Positions 11,318-20,640 of a stretch of 64,000 nt of DNA are shown in pieces. This stretch comes from Stenotrophomonas sp. 57 (GTDB lineage Bacteria > Pseudomonadota > Gammaproteobacteria > Xanthomonadales > Xanthomonadaceae): NCBI RefSeq assembly GCF_030291075.1, contig NZ_CP127407.1, positions 1,734,001-1,798,000 on the forward strand, read 5' to 3'. The notes under the pieces were generated by a model that had not been told where the DNA came from, did not search any database, and saw nothing but the letters and a program-made list of their open reading frames with translations. Position 1 is the stretch's first letter. Each line of letters begins with the position of its first letter. A program made the position numbers and the translations under genes.

Positions 11318-11373
11318 GGGGTGTCGTCGGCAGGGCTTGCAGCCCCGCCTCTGACGGTTGGCTGCGATCTGTC

Positions 11374-11412
11374 GGGGTCGGATCCCGTTGCTGCGCAACG
11401 GGCTCTGACCCC
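11374..11412. repeat. GGGGTC...GACCCC inverted repeat, copy 1
   Basis: 39-bp dyad with outer arms GGGGTCGGATC / GGCTCTGACCCC and inner stem CCCGTTG / CAACGGG. Three more copies are at 11853, 44700 and 56280. Confidence 0.75.
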
Positions 11413-11437
11413 ATTTGATTGATCTGGACGAGCGATG

Positions 11438-11731
11438 CTACGAGGCCTTCAGGCAGCTGCTCATGAAGGTTTTGCGCGCATCACCGGCCAGCTTCTTGGC
11501 ACCCGCGTCAGCGTTGCACTTGCGCATGCGTTCCTGCTGCGCATTGGCCGGCTTGGCTTCGGCGGCGTGGCCACTGAGGCAGGAACTCTGCGCGGTCTTG
11601 TAGGCGTCACCCTTCAGGCCCTTGTTCTTTGCCGAGCAGTCGGCCATGCGCTGCTGCTGCGGCGTGGTGGCATTGGCGGCCAAGGGCAGGCTGACCAGCA
11701 GGACAGCGGCCAGCAGGAATGAAGCTTTCAT
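11438..11731 (-). CDS. psiF: PsiF-family exported protein
   Basis: 97 residues with a signal peptide (MKASFLLAAVLLVSLPLAANA) followed by two PsiF repeats, each with a pair of Cys (QRMADCSAKNKGLKGD...SSCL and ERMRKCNADAGAKKLAGD...SSCL). E. coli PsiF is induced by phosphate starvation, but the molecular role is unknown. ATG at 11731 gives a clean signal peptide; the GTG further upstream does not. It lies between two copies of the GGGGTC inverted repeat. Confidence 0.85.
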   Translation of the reverse strand: MKASFLLAAVLLVSLPLAANATTPQQQRMADCSAKNKGLKGDAYKTAQSSCLSGHAAEAKPANAQQERMRKCNADAGAKKLAGDARKTFMSSCLKAS

Positions 11732-11852
11732 CGGGGACACTCCAAGCGGTGGCGGGTGCGCGGAGCATTGGCCTGCTGGCAGCAAGGCCACGTGAAGATT
11801 GCTGCCCCGGCCGCCGCAGCCGGCCTGTAGTACAGCGCTTGGGGTAGCGCCT

Positions 11853-11891
11853 GGGGTCAGATCCCTTTCGGCACGAAAGGGCTCTGACCCC
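11853..11891. repeat. GGGGTC...GACCCC inverted repeat, copy 2
   Basis: 39-bp dyad, outer arms GGGGTCAGATC / GGCTCTGACCCC, inner stem CCCTTTC / GAAAGGG. It ends 11 bases beyond the upp stop and could act as its 3 prime hairpin. Confidence 0.75.
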
Positions 11892-11902
11892 GGTTCGCCG
11901 GA

Positions 11903-12535
11903 TCAACCGACGCGGGTACCGAAGATGCGATCGCCGGCATCGCCCAGGCCCGGCAGGATGTAGCCCTTGTCGTTGAGCTGGGCATCGATGGCCGCGGTGT
12001 AGATCTCCACGTCCGGGTGCACGGCCTTGACCGCCTCGATGCCTTCCGGCGCGGCCACCAGGAAGATGCCCTTGATGCGGCGGGCACCGGCACGCTTGAG
12101 CATGTCGATGGTGGCGATCAGGGTGCCGCCGGTGGCAAGCATCGGGTCCAGGATCAGCGCATCGCGCTCTTCCAGTCGGCCGGTCAGGCGCTCGAAGTAG
12201 GGCACCGGCTGCAGGGTTTCCTCATCGCGCTGCAGGCCGACCACGCTGACCCGGGCGGCCGGGATCAGCGACAGCACGCCGCTGAGCATGCCCAGGCCAG
12301 CGCGCAGGATCGGCACCACGGTGATCTTGGCACCCGCGATGCGCTGCACGGTGACCGGACCGGCCCAACCGGGCAGGGTGTGCGGTTCGGTGTCCAGGTC
12401 GGCGGTGGCCTCATAGGCCAGCAGGGTGCCCAGCTCGTTGGCCAGTTCGCGGAAATCCTTGGTGCTGAGCGCGGCGTTGCGCATCAGGCCGATCTTGTGC
12501 TGCACCAGCGGGTGGCGCACTTCGACGATCTTCAT
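11903..12535 (-). CDS. upp: Uracil phosphoribosyltransferase
   Basis: 210-residue pyrimidine salvage enzyme making UMP from uracil and PRPP. The PRPP-binding loop is [15 protein letters not shown] and the uracil-binding C-terminal segment is [17 protein letters not shown]. The N-terminus [16 protein letters not shown] is the standard family start, which fixes the ATG at 12535. It is a single gene, divergent from the TonB-dependent receptor operon. Confidence 0.97.
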   Translation of the reverse strand: MKIVEVRHPLVQHKIGLMRNAALSTKDFRELANELGTLLAYEATADLDTEPHTLPGWAGPVTVQRIAGAKITVVPILRAGLGMLSGVLSLIPAARVSVVGLQRDEETLQPVPYFERLTGRLEERDALILDPMLATGGTLIATIDMLKRAGARRIKGIFLVAAPEGIEAVKAVHPDVEIYTAAIDAQLNDKGYILPGLGDAGDRIFGTRVG

Positions 12536-12636
12536 GGTCGGGAAGGGGAAGAAGGAGAGAGGCCGCCATTTTGCCGGATTGGCCGCCCAACCCCAAACCA
12601 GCGCCGGAGGTGGCCTGCATGAAATGTGCAGATCGG

Positions 12637-12652
12637 TGTCACGGCCATGCAA
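12637..12652 (+). promoter_or_regulatory. Candidate Pho-box-like direct repeat
   Basis: TGTCA at 12637-12641 and TGCAA at 12648-12652 repeat with exactly the 11-base period of PhoB boxes, about 50-65 bases before the receptor start. The second half-site is imperfect, so this is a suggestion driven partly by the gene content downstream. Confidence 0.25.
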
Positions 12653-12703
12653 CCTTGCGGACATACCGTGCAGACCCATTCTTAACAGGAATGGGGATTC
12701 CCA

Positions 12704-15265
12704 GTGCATATCAAGACTCCGTTGGCCGTTGCCATCAGCCTGACCCTGGCGATGGGGGCTGCGGCACCGCTGCAGGCCGCCGGGCAGCAGGCGGTCGCCG
12801 CCACCGGCGCGGTGGCCACCGATGCGGTCGACCTGGACCGCATCGAAGTGCGCGCCCAGCTCGAATCGCAGATCCGTGCGGTGGACCTCAAGCGCAGCAG
12901 CGACGCGATCGAGGACGCGGTGTCCTCCGATGCCCTGGGCCAGTACCCGGACAAGAACGTGGCCGAATCGCTGCAGCGCCTGCCGGGCATCAGCGTCACC
13001 CGCGACCAGGGCGAGGGCCGCTTCGTGGTCATTCGTGGCCTGGATGCCAATCTCAACAGTGTAAGCGTGGATGGCATCGCCGTGGGCACGCCGGAGGATT
13101 CCAGTCGCGCCGCCCCGCTGGACGTCATCCCGTCCGATTCCACCGAGCGCCTGCGCGTGGTCAAGTCGCCCACGCCGGACATGCCCGGCGATGCCATCGG
13201 CGGCGCCGTGCTGGTGGAATCGGCTTCGGCCTTTGACCGCGACGGCCGCAGCCTGCGCGGCAAGATCGAAGGCAGCCACCAGCAGCTGTCCGGCGAGACC
13301 AGTCCGAAGGCGGCCTTCAACTACAGCGAAGTGTTCAACGACACCTTCGGCGTGGCGCTGGGCGTGAACTATCAGAAGCGCAAGTTCGAGTCGGACAACA
13401 CCGAAGTGGAGTACGACGGCGAGGATGACGCCGCACCTGGCGACGTCACCGCGATCAACCTGCAGCACCGCAAGTATGAGATCGAGCGCAAGCGCATCGG
13501 CGCCAACCTCAACCTCGACTGGCGCCCGAACGAAGACAGCAGGTACTACCTGCGCACGCTGTACAGCCAGTTCGACGATGCCGAAACCCGCCAGCGTGTG
13601 ATCTTCAACTTCGACGACGCCAAGATGGTCAAGACCGGTACCGATCAGTACCGCCTGGACGGCATGCCTAAGGATTCGATCGACAAGCGCATGCGCTATC
13701 GCACCAAGAAGGAGAACACCTTCGCGGCCAGCCTGGGCGGTGAGAACACGCTGACCAACGCGGTGGTCGACTACAAGGTGGGCTACACCCGCACCGAGGA
13801 GCGGGTGAATGACGAGATGGAAGCGCGCTTCAAGCTCAACGGCAAGGCCTTCAATGGCACGCTTGACCAGAGCAGCCGCCTGCCCAGCTACAGTTTCGAC
13901 AATCCGCAGTGGCTGGACAACAGCAACTATGCCTTCGACCGCTTCGTGCTCTCGCCCAAGCAGGTGAATGACAAGGAACACAGCGCGCAGGTCAACGTGC
14001 GTTTCGACGGCGACAGCGGCAGCATCAAGATCGGCCTGCTGGGCCGCTGGCGCGACCGCGACGTCAACGTCGACGAGAACGAACTGCGCGTCGGCCCCAA
14101 GGTCGCTCTGTCGAGCTGGAGCACCTCCTCGCCCGAACACCGCCACGGCACCTTGGGCGACGGCATGGACTCGGCGGCGATGCGCGCGTTCTGGGCGGCC
14201 AATGGCAGCCAGTACAGCGCCCGCCCCCAGGACATTGGCGGCAACGCGATGACCTCGCTGGAAGAAGACTACGTGGCCAGCGAGGACATCTTTGCCAGCT
14301 ACGCGATGGGCACCTGGGACATCGGTGCACTGCGCATCATCGGCGGCGTGCGCGTGGAGAACACCCAGTTCAAGGCGACCGGGAACCAGGTGGACGCGGC
14401 GGCCAACGGCCGCAGCTTCACCGTCACCCCGCGCGTGGCCAACAGCAGCTACACCAACGTGCTGCCGGGCCTGCAACTGCGCTACGACGCCGCAGACGAT
14501 TGGGTGCTGCGTGCCTCGGCCAACAAGACCGTATCTCGCCCCTCGTTCGGTGACATTTCACCGCGCGTGGGCTACAGCCGGGGTGACGAGGAAGTGCGTC
14601 TGGGCAATCCGGAACTGGACCCGTACGAATCGAAGAACATCGACCTGTCGGTGGAGAAGTACATCGGCACCAGCGGCATCGTCTCGCTGGGCCTGTTCCA
14701 CAAGTCGATCGACGGCTACATCGTGGAAACCGTGCGCACCAATGATCCGGCCTATGGCGGTTTCGACGTGACCCAGCCGATCAACGGCCGCAAGGCCACC
14801 GTGCGTGGTGCCGAGTTCAACTGGCAGCAGCAGCTGGCCTTCCTGCCTTCCGGCCTGGATGGACTGCTGGTCGGTGCCAGCGGCACCTGGCTGGACACCA
14901 CGTTCGATGCCGGCATCAAGGACCGCTCAGGCGAGGACTTCACCCTGCCGCGTGCCTCCAAGCACGTCTACAGTGCCCATATCGGCTATGAGAAGTACGG
15001 TCTGAGTACGCGGCTGGCGGCGGTATACCGCAGCGAGTACCTGGACAGCATCGGCAAGGGCCGCGCCTTCGACATCTACGTTGCGCCGAATACCCAGCTC
15101 GACTTCTCGCTGGACTACAAGTTCACCCCGCGCGTGAGCATGTACCTGGAAGCACAGAACCTGCTGGACAAGCCGCTTGAGCTGTACCAGGGCACGCGCT
15201 CGCGCACCCTGCAGATGGAAGAGTATGGCCGTACCTACGCGCTGGGCCTGAAGGTGGCACTGTGA
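12704..15265 (+). CDS. TonB-dependent outer membrane receptor of a phosphate-ester operon
   Basis: 853 residues. Signal peptide about 1-26, then a plug domain with the Xanthomonas/Caulobacter-type motif [32 protein letters not shown], and a beta-barrel ending ALGLKVAL. The start is GTG at 12704, because the nearest ATG (12691) is out of frame and the signal peptide begins here. The next three genes overlap or follow closely and encode a phytase-like protein and two exported phosphohydrolases, so the likely cargo is a phosphorylated compound such as phytate; this is inference from context. The terminal residue is Leu, not the usual Phe/Trp. Confidence 0.88.
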   Translation: MHIKTPLAVAISLTLAMGAAAPLQAAGQQAVAATGAVATDAVDLDRIEVRAQLESQIRAVDLKRSSDAIEDAVSSDALGQYPDKNVAESLQRLPGISVTRDQGEGRFVVIRGLDANLNSVSVDGIAVGTPEDSSRAAPLDVIPSDSTERLRVVKSPTPDMPGDAIGGAVLVESASAFDRDGRSLRGKIEGSHQQLSGETSPKAAFNYSEVFNDTFGVALGVNYQKRKFESDNTEVEYDGEDDAAPGDVTAINLQHRKYEIERKRIGANLNLDWRPNEDSRYYLRTLYSQFDDAETRQRVIFNFDDAKMVKTGTDQYRLDGMPKDSIDKRMRYRTKKENTFAASLGGENTLTNAVVDYKVGYTRTEERVNDEMEARFKLNGKAFNGTLDQSSRLPSYSFDNPQWLDNSNYAFDRFVLSPKQVNDKEHSAQVNVRFDGDSGSIKIGLLGRWRDRDVNVDENELRVGPKVALSSWSTSSPEHRHGTLGDGMDSAAMRAFWAANGSQYSARPQDIGGNAMTSLEEDYVASEDIFASYAMGTWDIGALRIIGGVRVENTQFKATGNQVDAAANGRSFTVTPRVANSSYTNVLPGLQLRYDAADDWVLRASANKTVSRPSFGDISPRVGYSRGDEEVRLGNPELDPYESKNIDLSVEKYIGTSGIVSLGLFHKSIDGYIVETVRTNDPAYGGFDVTQPINGRKATVRGAEFNWQQQLAFLPSGLDGLLVGASGTWLDTTFDAGIKDRSGEDFTLPRASKHVYSAHIGYEKYGLSTRLAAVYRSEYLDSIGKGRAFDIYVAPNTQLDFSLDYKFTPRVSMYLEAQNLLDKPLELYQGTRSRTLQMEEYGRTYALGLKVAL

Positions 15266-16380
15266 CGGGGCGTCGCATCACCGTCATGGCCGCGGCGCTG
15301 GCGGCTGCCCTGCTGGCGGGCTGCACGCCGGCCGCCGGCATTGATCCGGCCGCGGCCACGACCACGGCGAAGGCCACCGCCGGTCGCACGGTCGTTACCA
15401 TCGCCGAGGCGTTTCTTTCGCCGATGACGCCAGCGGACAACATTGATTCGCCGGCCGCCTGGCGTGCACCCGACGGAAAGCTGTGGCTGATCGCCACTGC
15501 CAAGGCCACCGACAAGCTGGTGGTCTACGACGGCAGCACCGGCCAGCACCTGCGCGACGTCGGCAGCAGCGGCACCGCGCCAGGGCAGTTCGACCGCCCA
15601 AACGGCATCGCGGTGACCGACGATCTGCTGTGGGTCGTGGAGCGCGACAATCACCGCGTACAGGTGCTGGGCCTGCCGGACTTCACCCCGCTGGCGACCT
15701 TCGCTGCGGACGACCTGCGCAAGCCGTACGGGCTGTGGGTCGACCGCCGTGCCGATGGCTACAGCGTCTACGTCACCGACTCCTGGGACAACGGCGAGGA
15801 TGCACAGGGTCGTGACATCCTGCCGCCGCTGGCGGAGCTGGACAAGCGCGTGCGCCAGTACCAGGTGACCCGCGACGGTGCGAAGGTCGAAGCGAAACGT
15901 GTGGCCAGCATTGGTGACACCAGTGAGGCGGGTGCCCTGCGCGTGGTCGAATCGATCTGGGGCGACCCCGAGAACGACCGCCTGCTGATCGCTGAGGAGG
16001 ACGAGAGCTACGCCAGCGAGTTCAAGGTCTACACGCTGGCGGGGCGTTTCACCGGCACCACCTTCGGGCGTGATGTGTTCAAGGCACAGGCCGAAGGCGT
16101 GACCCTGCGCACCTGTGGCAAGGACGGCTGGTGGATCACCACCGAACAGGGCAAGCAGCGCAGCGTGTTCCACCTGTTCGATCGCCATACCCTGAAGCCG
16201 GTGGGCGCATTCCAGGGCAATACCGTGGCCAACACCGACGGCATCTGGATGATGCAGCAACCCAGCGCACGCTTCCCGCACGGTGCGCTGTACGCGGTGC
16301 ACGACGACCAGGGCGTGGTGGCGTTTGACTGGGAAAGCATCGCCAAGCAGCTGGCGCTGCCGCTGGAGTGTGGCGCATGA
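15262..16380 (+). CDS. Beta-propeller phytase-like lipoprotein
   Basis: 372 residues with a signal and lipobox ALLAGC (Cys21). The mature domain carries the blade pattern of beta-propeller phytases: DNIDSPAAWRAPDGKLWLIATAK followed by DKLVVYDGSTG and repeats such as RPNGIAV, KPYGLWV, TDGIWMM, and LYAVHDDQGVVAFDW near the end. Many acidic residues could bind Ca2+. The likely reaction is release of phosphate from phytate in the periplasm or at the cell surface, but activity is inferred. Its GTG overlaps the receptor stop by 4 bases, so translation is coupled. Confidence 0.75.
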   Translation: MTGRRITVMAAALAAALLAGCTPAAGIDPAAATTTAKATAGRTVVTIAEAFLSPMTPADNIDSPAAWRAPDGKLWLIATAKATDKLVVYDGSTGQHLRDVGSSGTAPGQFDRPNGIAVTDDLLWVVERDNHRVQVLGLPDFTPLATFAADDLRKPYGLWVDRRADGYSVYVTDSWDNGEDAQGRDILPPLAELDKRVRQYQVTRDGAKVEAKRVASIGDTSEAGALRVVESIWGDPENDRLLIAEEDESYASEFKVYTLAGRFTGTTFGRDVFKAQAEGVTLRTCGKDGWWITTEQGKQRSVFHLFDRHTLKPVGAFQGNTVANTDGIWMMQQPSARFPHGALYAVHDDQGVVAFDWESIAKQLALPLECGA

Positions 16381-17744
16381 GCCGGCCTTGCGTGATGTAC
16401 ACGCTGGTGTTGGGCCTGCTGTTGGCCGTGCCGTCGCTGTCGTTCGCCGCGGCTGAACCGAACACCCAGGTTCCTGCGGGCAGCCGCCATTACGCGGCAA
16501 CCACGGTGCCTGACCGCATCGTGGCTTCGCCTGCAGTCGATCCCAGCCACGGTTTCGCCGTGGCATGGCGCACCGATGGCAGCGTGCAGGCGCCGCTGCT
16601 GGAGATTGCCATCGCCGGTGATTCACCGGCCATCGAAGGCATCCGGCAGGCGCGTGCCACGACACGCGCGCTGCAGACCGAGAACGGGCTGTCGCACCAC
16701 CACCGCGCCGACATCGGCGGCCTGCAACCGGATACCCAGTACGTCTATCGCGTGCAGGGCAATGGCAGCTGGAGCGCCTGGAACCAGCTGCGCACGCTGG
16801 CCGCCGCCGACCAGCCGCTGACCCTGCTGTACTTCGGCGACACCCAGAACAAGAACGTCAGCCATGTCAGCCGGGTAGTGCGTGCCGCGCTGAAGGCTGC
16901 ACCGCAGGCGCGGATGAGCCTGTTTGCCGGCGATCTGGTCAGCGGCGGCGACAACATGGATGACAGCGAGTGGGGCGAGTGGTTTGCTGCGACCAGCTGG
17001 CTGGCGCAGGAAACGCTGGTGGCGCCTGCGATCGGCAACCACGAGTACTTCGAGGAGTTCGAGGACACGCCGCAGGAGCGCCGCGTGCTGGGCAAGCATT
17101 GGCCGGTCACGTTCGCGCTGCCGGGCAATGGCGCCAGCGCCGCACAGCAGACCAGCTACTGGTTCGATGCGCAGGGCGTGCGCGTGGCGGTGGTCGATGG
17201 CACGTCGGCACTCGATCTGGGCACCGCCAAGGCACAGGCACAATGGCTGGACAAGGTGCTGACCGGCAATCCGCAGCCATGGACCCTCGTGCTGCTGCAC
17301 CAGCCGTTCTATTCGCCGCGCGAAGGACGCGAGAACGCTGCGCTGCGCGACGTGCTGCTGCCGGTGGTGCGCCGCCACAACGTCGATCTGGTGCTGCAGG
17401 GCCACGATCACACCTACGGTCGCCGTGGCGAAGGGCAGGCCGCGCCGCCACAGTACGTGGTGACCGTGGCGGGGCCAAAGCAGTACCGTCTCTCTGACGA
17501 GGCACGAAAGACGATGGATCCGGTGGCCGAGGATACCCAGTTGTTCCAGGTGCTGCACATCGACCCACAGCACCTGCGCTATGAGGCGCGTACCGTGACC
17601 GGTCGTCTCTACGATGCCTTCGAGCTGCGTCGCGATGCCAAGGGGGGCAAGCAGCGCACGGAGCTGACTGAAGGCCGCATTACGCCACGCGACTGCCCGC
17701 GCGCACAGACCGCCAAGGGTCGTACCGACCGCTGCTGGGAATGA
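16377..17744 (+). CDS. Exported metallophosphoesterase, purple acid phosphatase type
   Basis: 455 residues with a signal peptide (MSRPCVMYTLVLGLLLAVPS, cleaved near SFAAAE). An N-terminal fibronectin-III-like domain (about 30-150) precedes a calcineurin-like phosphoesterase domain with all metal motifs: YFGDTQ, FAGDLVSGGDN, IGNHEY, LHQPFY and QGHDHTYGR. The start is placed at ATG 16377, which overlaps the stop of the phytase-like gene (ATGA); a GTG 9 bases upstream is the alternative. It probably hydrolyses phosphomonoesters in the periplasm. An Arg/Lys-rich tail with two Cys is an extension of unclear use. Confidence 0.87.
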   Translation: MSRPCVMYTLVLGLLLAVPSLSFAAAEPNTQVPAGSRHYAATTVPDRIVASPAVDPSHGFAVAWRTDGSVQAPLLEIAIAGDSPAIEGIRQARATTRALQTENGLSHHHRADIGGLQPDTQYVYRVQGNGSWSAWNQLRTLAAADQPLTLLYFGDTQNKNVSHVSRVVRAALKAAPQARMSLFAGDLVSGGDNMDDSEWGEWFAATSWLAQETLVAPAIGNHEYFEEFEDTPQERRVLGKHWPVTFALPGNGASAAQQTSYWFDAQGVRVAVVDGTSALDLGTAKAQAQWLDKVLTGNPQPWTLVLLHQPFYSPREGRENAALRDVLLPVVRRHNVDLVLQGHDHTYGRRGEGQAAPPQYVVTVAGPKQYRLSDEARKTMDPVAEDTQLFQVLHIDPQHLRYEARTVTGRLYDAFELRRDAKGGKQRTELTEGRITPRDCPRAQTAKGRTDRCWE

Positions 17745-17754
17745 GGAGATGCCG

Positions 17755-18369
17755 ATGACCACGCCCCACCGCATCCTGCCGTTCGCCGCCATCGGCGCTG
17801 CCCTGCTGTTGCTGGCCAGTACGGTGACCGCTGCCGATTCCGTGCTGCATCCCTTCCTGGCGGCGCAGCCGAAGCAGGCACCGCAGGAAGTGAATCTGGC
17901 GGTGGAGATTCCGGCAGGGAGCTTCACCAAGTACGAAATCAAGGAAGACGGCCTGATGCATGTGGATCGTTTCCAGTCGATGCCGGTCGCCTATCCGGCC
18001 AACTACGGTTCGATGCCGCGCACGTTGGCGGGCGACAACGATCCGCTGGACGCCCTGGTGCTGACCCGCGAACCCCTGCATCCGGGCGTGATCGTGCGCT
18101 TCCGGCCAATCGGCTACCTGAAGATGATCGACGGCGGTGAGCACGACGAGAAGATCATCGGCGTGCCGACCGACAAGGTGGATCCGACCTACGCCAACAT
18201 CCGCGATCTGAAGGATCTGCCGGAGATCGAACGGCAGCGCATCGAAGCGTTCTTCCGGGTCTACAAGGACCTGCCGGCCGGGCGCAACCCGGTGCAGCTC
18301 AACGGATGGGGCAACGCTGCCGAGGCGCGGGCGCTGATCAGCGAGGCGATGCAGCGCTTCGAAAAGTAG
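17755..18369 (+). CDS. Exported family I inorganic pyrophosphatase
   Basis: 204 residues. The catalytic domain is family I with the metal-binding signature DNDPLDA (D94, D96, D99) and later KVDPTYANI, but unlike the usual cytoplasmic Ppa it starts with a signal peptide (residues 1 to about 27, ending TVTAADS). It should hydrolyse pyrophosphate in the periplasm. ATG at 17755 is chosen over 17749 because GAGGAG ends one base before 17749 and is 6 bases before 17755. Last gene of the phosphate-ester operon. Confidence 0.88.
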   Translation: MTTPHRILPFAAIGAALLLLASTVTAADSVLHPFLAAQPKQAPQEVNLAVEIPAGSFTKYEIKEDGLMHVDRFQSMPVAYPANYGSMPRTLAGDNDPLDALVLTREPLHPGVIVRFRPIGYLKMIDGGEHDEKIIGVPTDKVDPTYANIRDLKDLPEIERQRIEAFFRVYKDLPAGRNPVQLNGWGNAAEARALISEAMQRFEK

Positions 18370-18388
18370 AACCAGGCCCTGCGTGGAT

Positions 18389-18973
18389 TCACCCCATCAG
18401 CGATTGAATGAAGCTCTCAGCGTCCAGGCGGTTGCCCAGCACCTGCGCAACCGCCTGCAACGCCGCTTCCTCATGCACGGCGCGGATGCCGCCATCGTCG
18501 TCATCGTTGTAGAGGTCGTCACCCGCATCCAGATACACGGTGCCGGCGGCCACCAGCGCGGCCACCAGAATCGGCACGTCGGCGGCGATCTCGCCGGCAT
18601 CCAGCAGGCCGGCACCGTGATGGCTGAACAGCACACGGCCGTCATCCAGGTCGAGGATGAACGGATCGGCGCCGCGATCGGCAATCACCAGCCAGTTCGA
18701 TGGCCAGTTGTCGATCGGCTCGCCGCTGACGCCATGCCAGCGATAGCCGGCCTGGTGACCCCACAGACGCCGCAGCGGCGGTATCCAGACATCGAGGCCC
18801 GGAAGGGTGATGCCGGCATTGCCCACCTTCGCATTGATCTCATGACCCAGCGGTCCCACCTGCGCGTAGAACCGCGCCAGTACAGGCGGCAGCGGGAAAG
18901 GACCCTGCCAGTCACCCTCGTGCTGGGCCCGTAGCAGGCCGAAGCGGGCGAATGGGGCATGCAGATCATCCAT
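18389..18973 (-). CDS. SMI1/KNR4 (SUKH) family protein
   Basis: 194 residues. Pattern of the SUKH fold: PLPPVLARFYAQVGPLG near the N-terminus, then WLVIADRGADPFILDLDDGRVLFSHHG, and a C-terminal acidic stretch (DDLYNDDDDGG). Family members include immunity proteins against toxins and housekeeping scaffold proteins. No toxin gene is adjacent, so a stand-alone role is likely. It converges with the pyrophosphatase gene and its start overlaps no other gene. Confidence 0.7.
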   Translation of the reverse strand: MDDLHAPFARFGLLRAQHEGDWQGPFPLPPVLARFYAQVGPLGHEINAKVGNAGITLPGLDVWIPPLRRLWGHQAGYRWHGVSGEPIDNWPSNWLVIADRGADPFILDLDDGRVLFSHHGAGLLDAGEIAADVPILVAALVAAGTVYLDAGDDLYNDDDDGGIRAVHEEAALQAVAQVLGNRLDAESFIQSLMG

Positions 18974-19083
18974 GTCAGGGTCCAGCGAGGGGGCGGCCCG
19001 GCAGCCTAGCAGAGGGTGTCTGCGTGCAGCGCCTTCACCACCGCTGGCTATCATGTCCGCCTTCAACAACAAAGGCGGTGTCT

Positions 19084-20529
19084 GTGTCGGTAGCGTTGGT
19101 ATGGTTCCGCTGTGATCTGCGGCTGCAGGACAATCCGGCCCTGCAGGCCGCGCTGGATGCAGGGCACGACGTAGTGCCGGTCTACATCCATGCGCCGCAC
19201 GAAGAAGGCGAGTGGGCGCCGGGCGCGGCCTCCGATGCGTGGCGCCATCGTTCCCTGGCCGCGTTGGATGCGGGTCTGCGCGCGCGCGGTTCCTCGCTGG
19301 TGCTGCGCAGCGGTGACAGCCTGCCGACGCTGCAGGCCCTGATCGAGCAGACCGGCGCCGAAGCCGTGTACTGGAACCGCAAGTACGAGCCTGCGACCCA
19401 GCCACGCGATGCCACCATCAAGCGCACGCTGCGTGAGCAGGGCATCGACGCGCAGAGCTGCAATGGCAGCCTGTTGTTCGAGCCCTGGGATATCGCCACC
19501 CAGCAGGGACAGCCGTACAAGGTATTCACCCCGTACTGGCGCAACGTACTCAGCCATTGGCGTTTGCCAGCATTGCAGGCCGCGCCGGAGACGCTGCCGG
19601 CACATTCGGTCGACAGCCTCGTACTGGATGATCTCCAGCTGGCACCGACGCTGGACTGGGACACCGGCTTCTGGGAGCACTGGCAGCCGGGCGAAACCGG
19701 TGCGCTGGAGGCGCTGTCGGTATTCAAGGACGGCGCGCTGCGCGGCTACCGCGAACAGCGTGACCTCCCGGACCGTGTCGGCACCTCGCGGCTGTCGCCG
19801 CACCTGCATTTCGGCGAAATCGCACCCTGGCGCATCGCCCGTGCGCTGGAGGGCTTACGCAACGCCGGCACCGACGCCGACATCGATGGCTACCTGCGCC
19901 AACTGGGCTGGCGCGACTTTGCCTACCACCTGCTGCATCACTTCCCGAAGACGCCGACCGACAACCTCAACCCGCGCTTTGACCGCTTTCCGTGGGCAGA
20001 CCCCAGTGCCACGCAGCTGCACGACTGGCAGCGCGGGAACACCGGTGTGCCGATCGTCGATGCCGGTCTGCGCGAGCTGTGGCACACCGGCTACATGCAC
20101 AACCGGGTGCGGATGATCGTTGCCAGCTACCTGTGCAAGCACCTGCGTGCGCACTGGCTGCACGGCGCGCGCTGGTTCTGGGACACCCTGGTCGATGCCG
20201 ACCTGGCCAACAACACGATGGGCTGGCAGTGGGTGGCAGGGACCGGCGCAGATGCCGCACCCTACTTCCGCGTCTTCAACCCGGTCACCCAGGCCGAGAA
20301 GTTCGATCCGCAGGCCCGTTACATCAGCCGTTGGGTACCCGAGCTGGCGGCGCTGCCGGTGAAGGCACGCTTTGCGCCCTGGCAGCATCCGCTGCTGCTG
20401 GCCGCACACGCACCGGACTATCCGCGCACGCCGCTGGTGGATCTGGCTGCGGGCCGCGACGCCGCGCTGGCGGCTTACCGCCAGTCGGGGGCGGGGGTAA
20501 AGGGCGACCTGAGCGATCCGGTCAGTTAG
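19084..20529 (+). CDS. phrB: Deoxyribodipyrimidine photolyase
   Basis: 481-residue FAD enzyme that repairs pyrimidine dimers using blue light. The N-terminal antenna domain starts LVWFRCDLRLQDNPAL; the FAD domain has GTSRLSPHLHFGEI, QLGWRDFAYHLLHHFP, the DAGLRELWHTGYMHNRVRM motif and WQWVAGTGADAAPYFRVFNP. Start uncertain: GTG 19084 has AAAGG 8 bases before it; GTG 19078 is two codons upstream and also in frame. Single gene. Confidence 0.95.
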   Translation: MSVALVWFRCDLRLQDNPALQAALDAGHDVVPVYIHAPHEEGEWAPGAASDAWRHRSLAALDAGLRARGSSLVLRSGDSLPTLQALIEQTGAEAVYWNRKYEPATQPRDATIKRTLREQGIDAQSCNGSLLFEPWDIATQQGQPYKVFTPYWRNVLSHWRLPALQAAPETLPAHSVDSLVLDDLQLAPTLDWDTGFWEHWQPGETGALEALSVFKDGALRGYREQRDLPDRVGTSRLSPHLHFGEIAPWRIARALEGLRNAGTDADIDGYLRQLGWRDFAYHLLHHFPKTPTDNLNPRFDRFPWADPSATQLHDWQRGNTGVPIVDAGLRELWHTGYMHNRVRMIVASYLCKHLRAHWLHGARWFWDTLVDADLANNTMGWQWVAGTGADAAPYFRVFNPVTQAEKFDPQARYISRWVPELAALPVKARFAPWQHPLLLAAHAPDYPRTPLVDLAAGRDAALAAYRQSGAGVKGDLSDPVS

Positions 20530-20640
20530 CTGAACGCGGGCCTGTCATCGGGCGGGATCATCATCCCGACATCGCATTTGCCTGTTTATTCTCTTTGCGC
20601 CCGCAAGCCGTCGGCCCGACCGGAAACCAAGGAGAACCCC

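Noticed and set aside
11903..14476. A very long minus-strand frame joining upp with sequence antisense to the TonB receptor
   Set aside because: Only the last 210 codons match a known protein (upp). The upstream part is shadow of the receptor.
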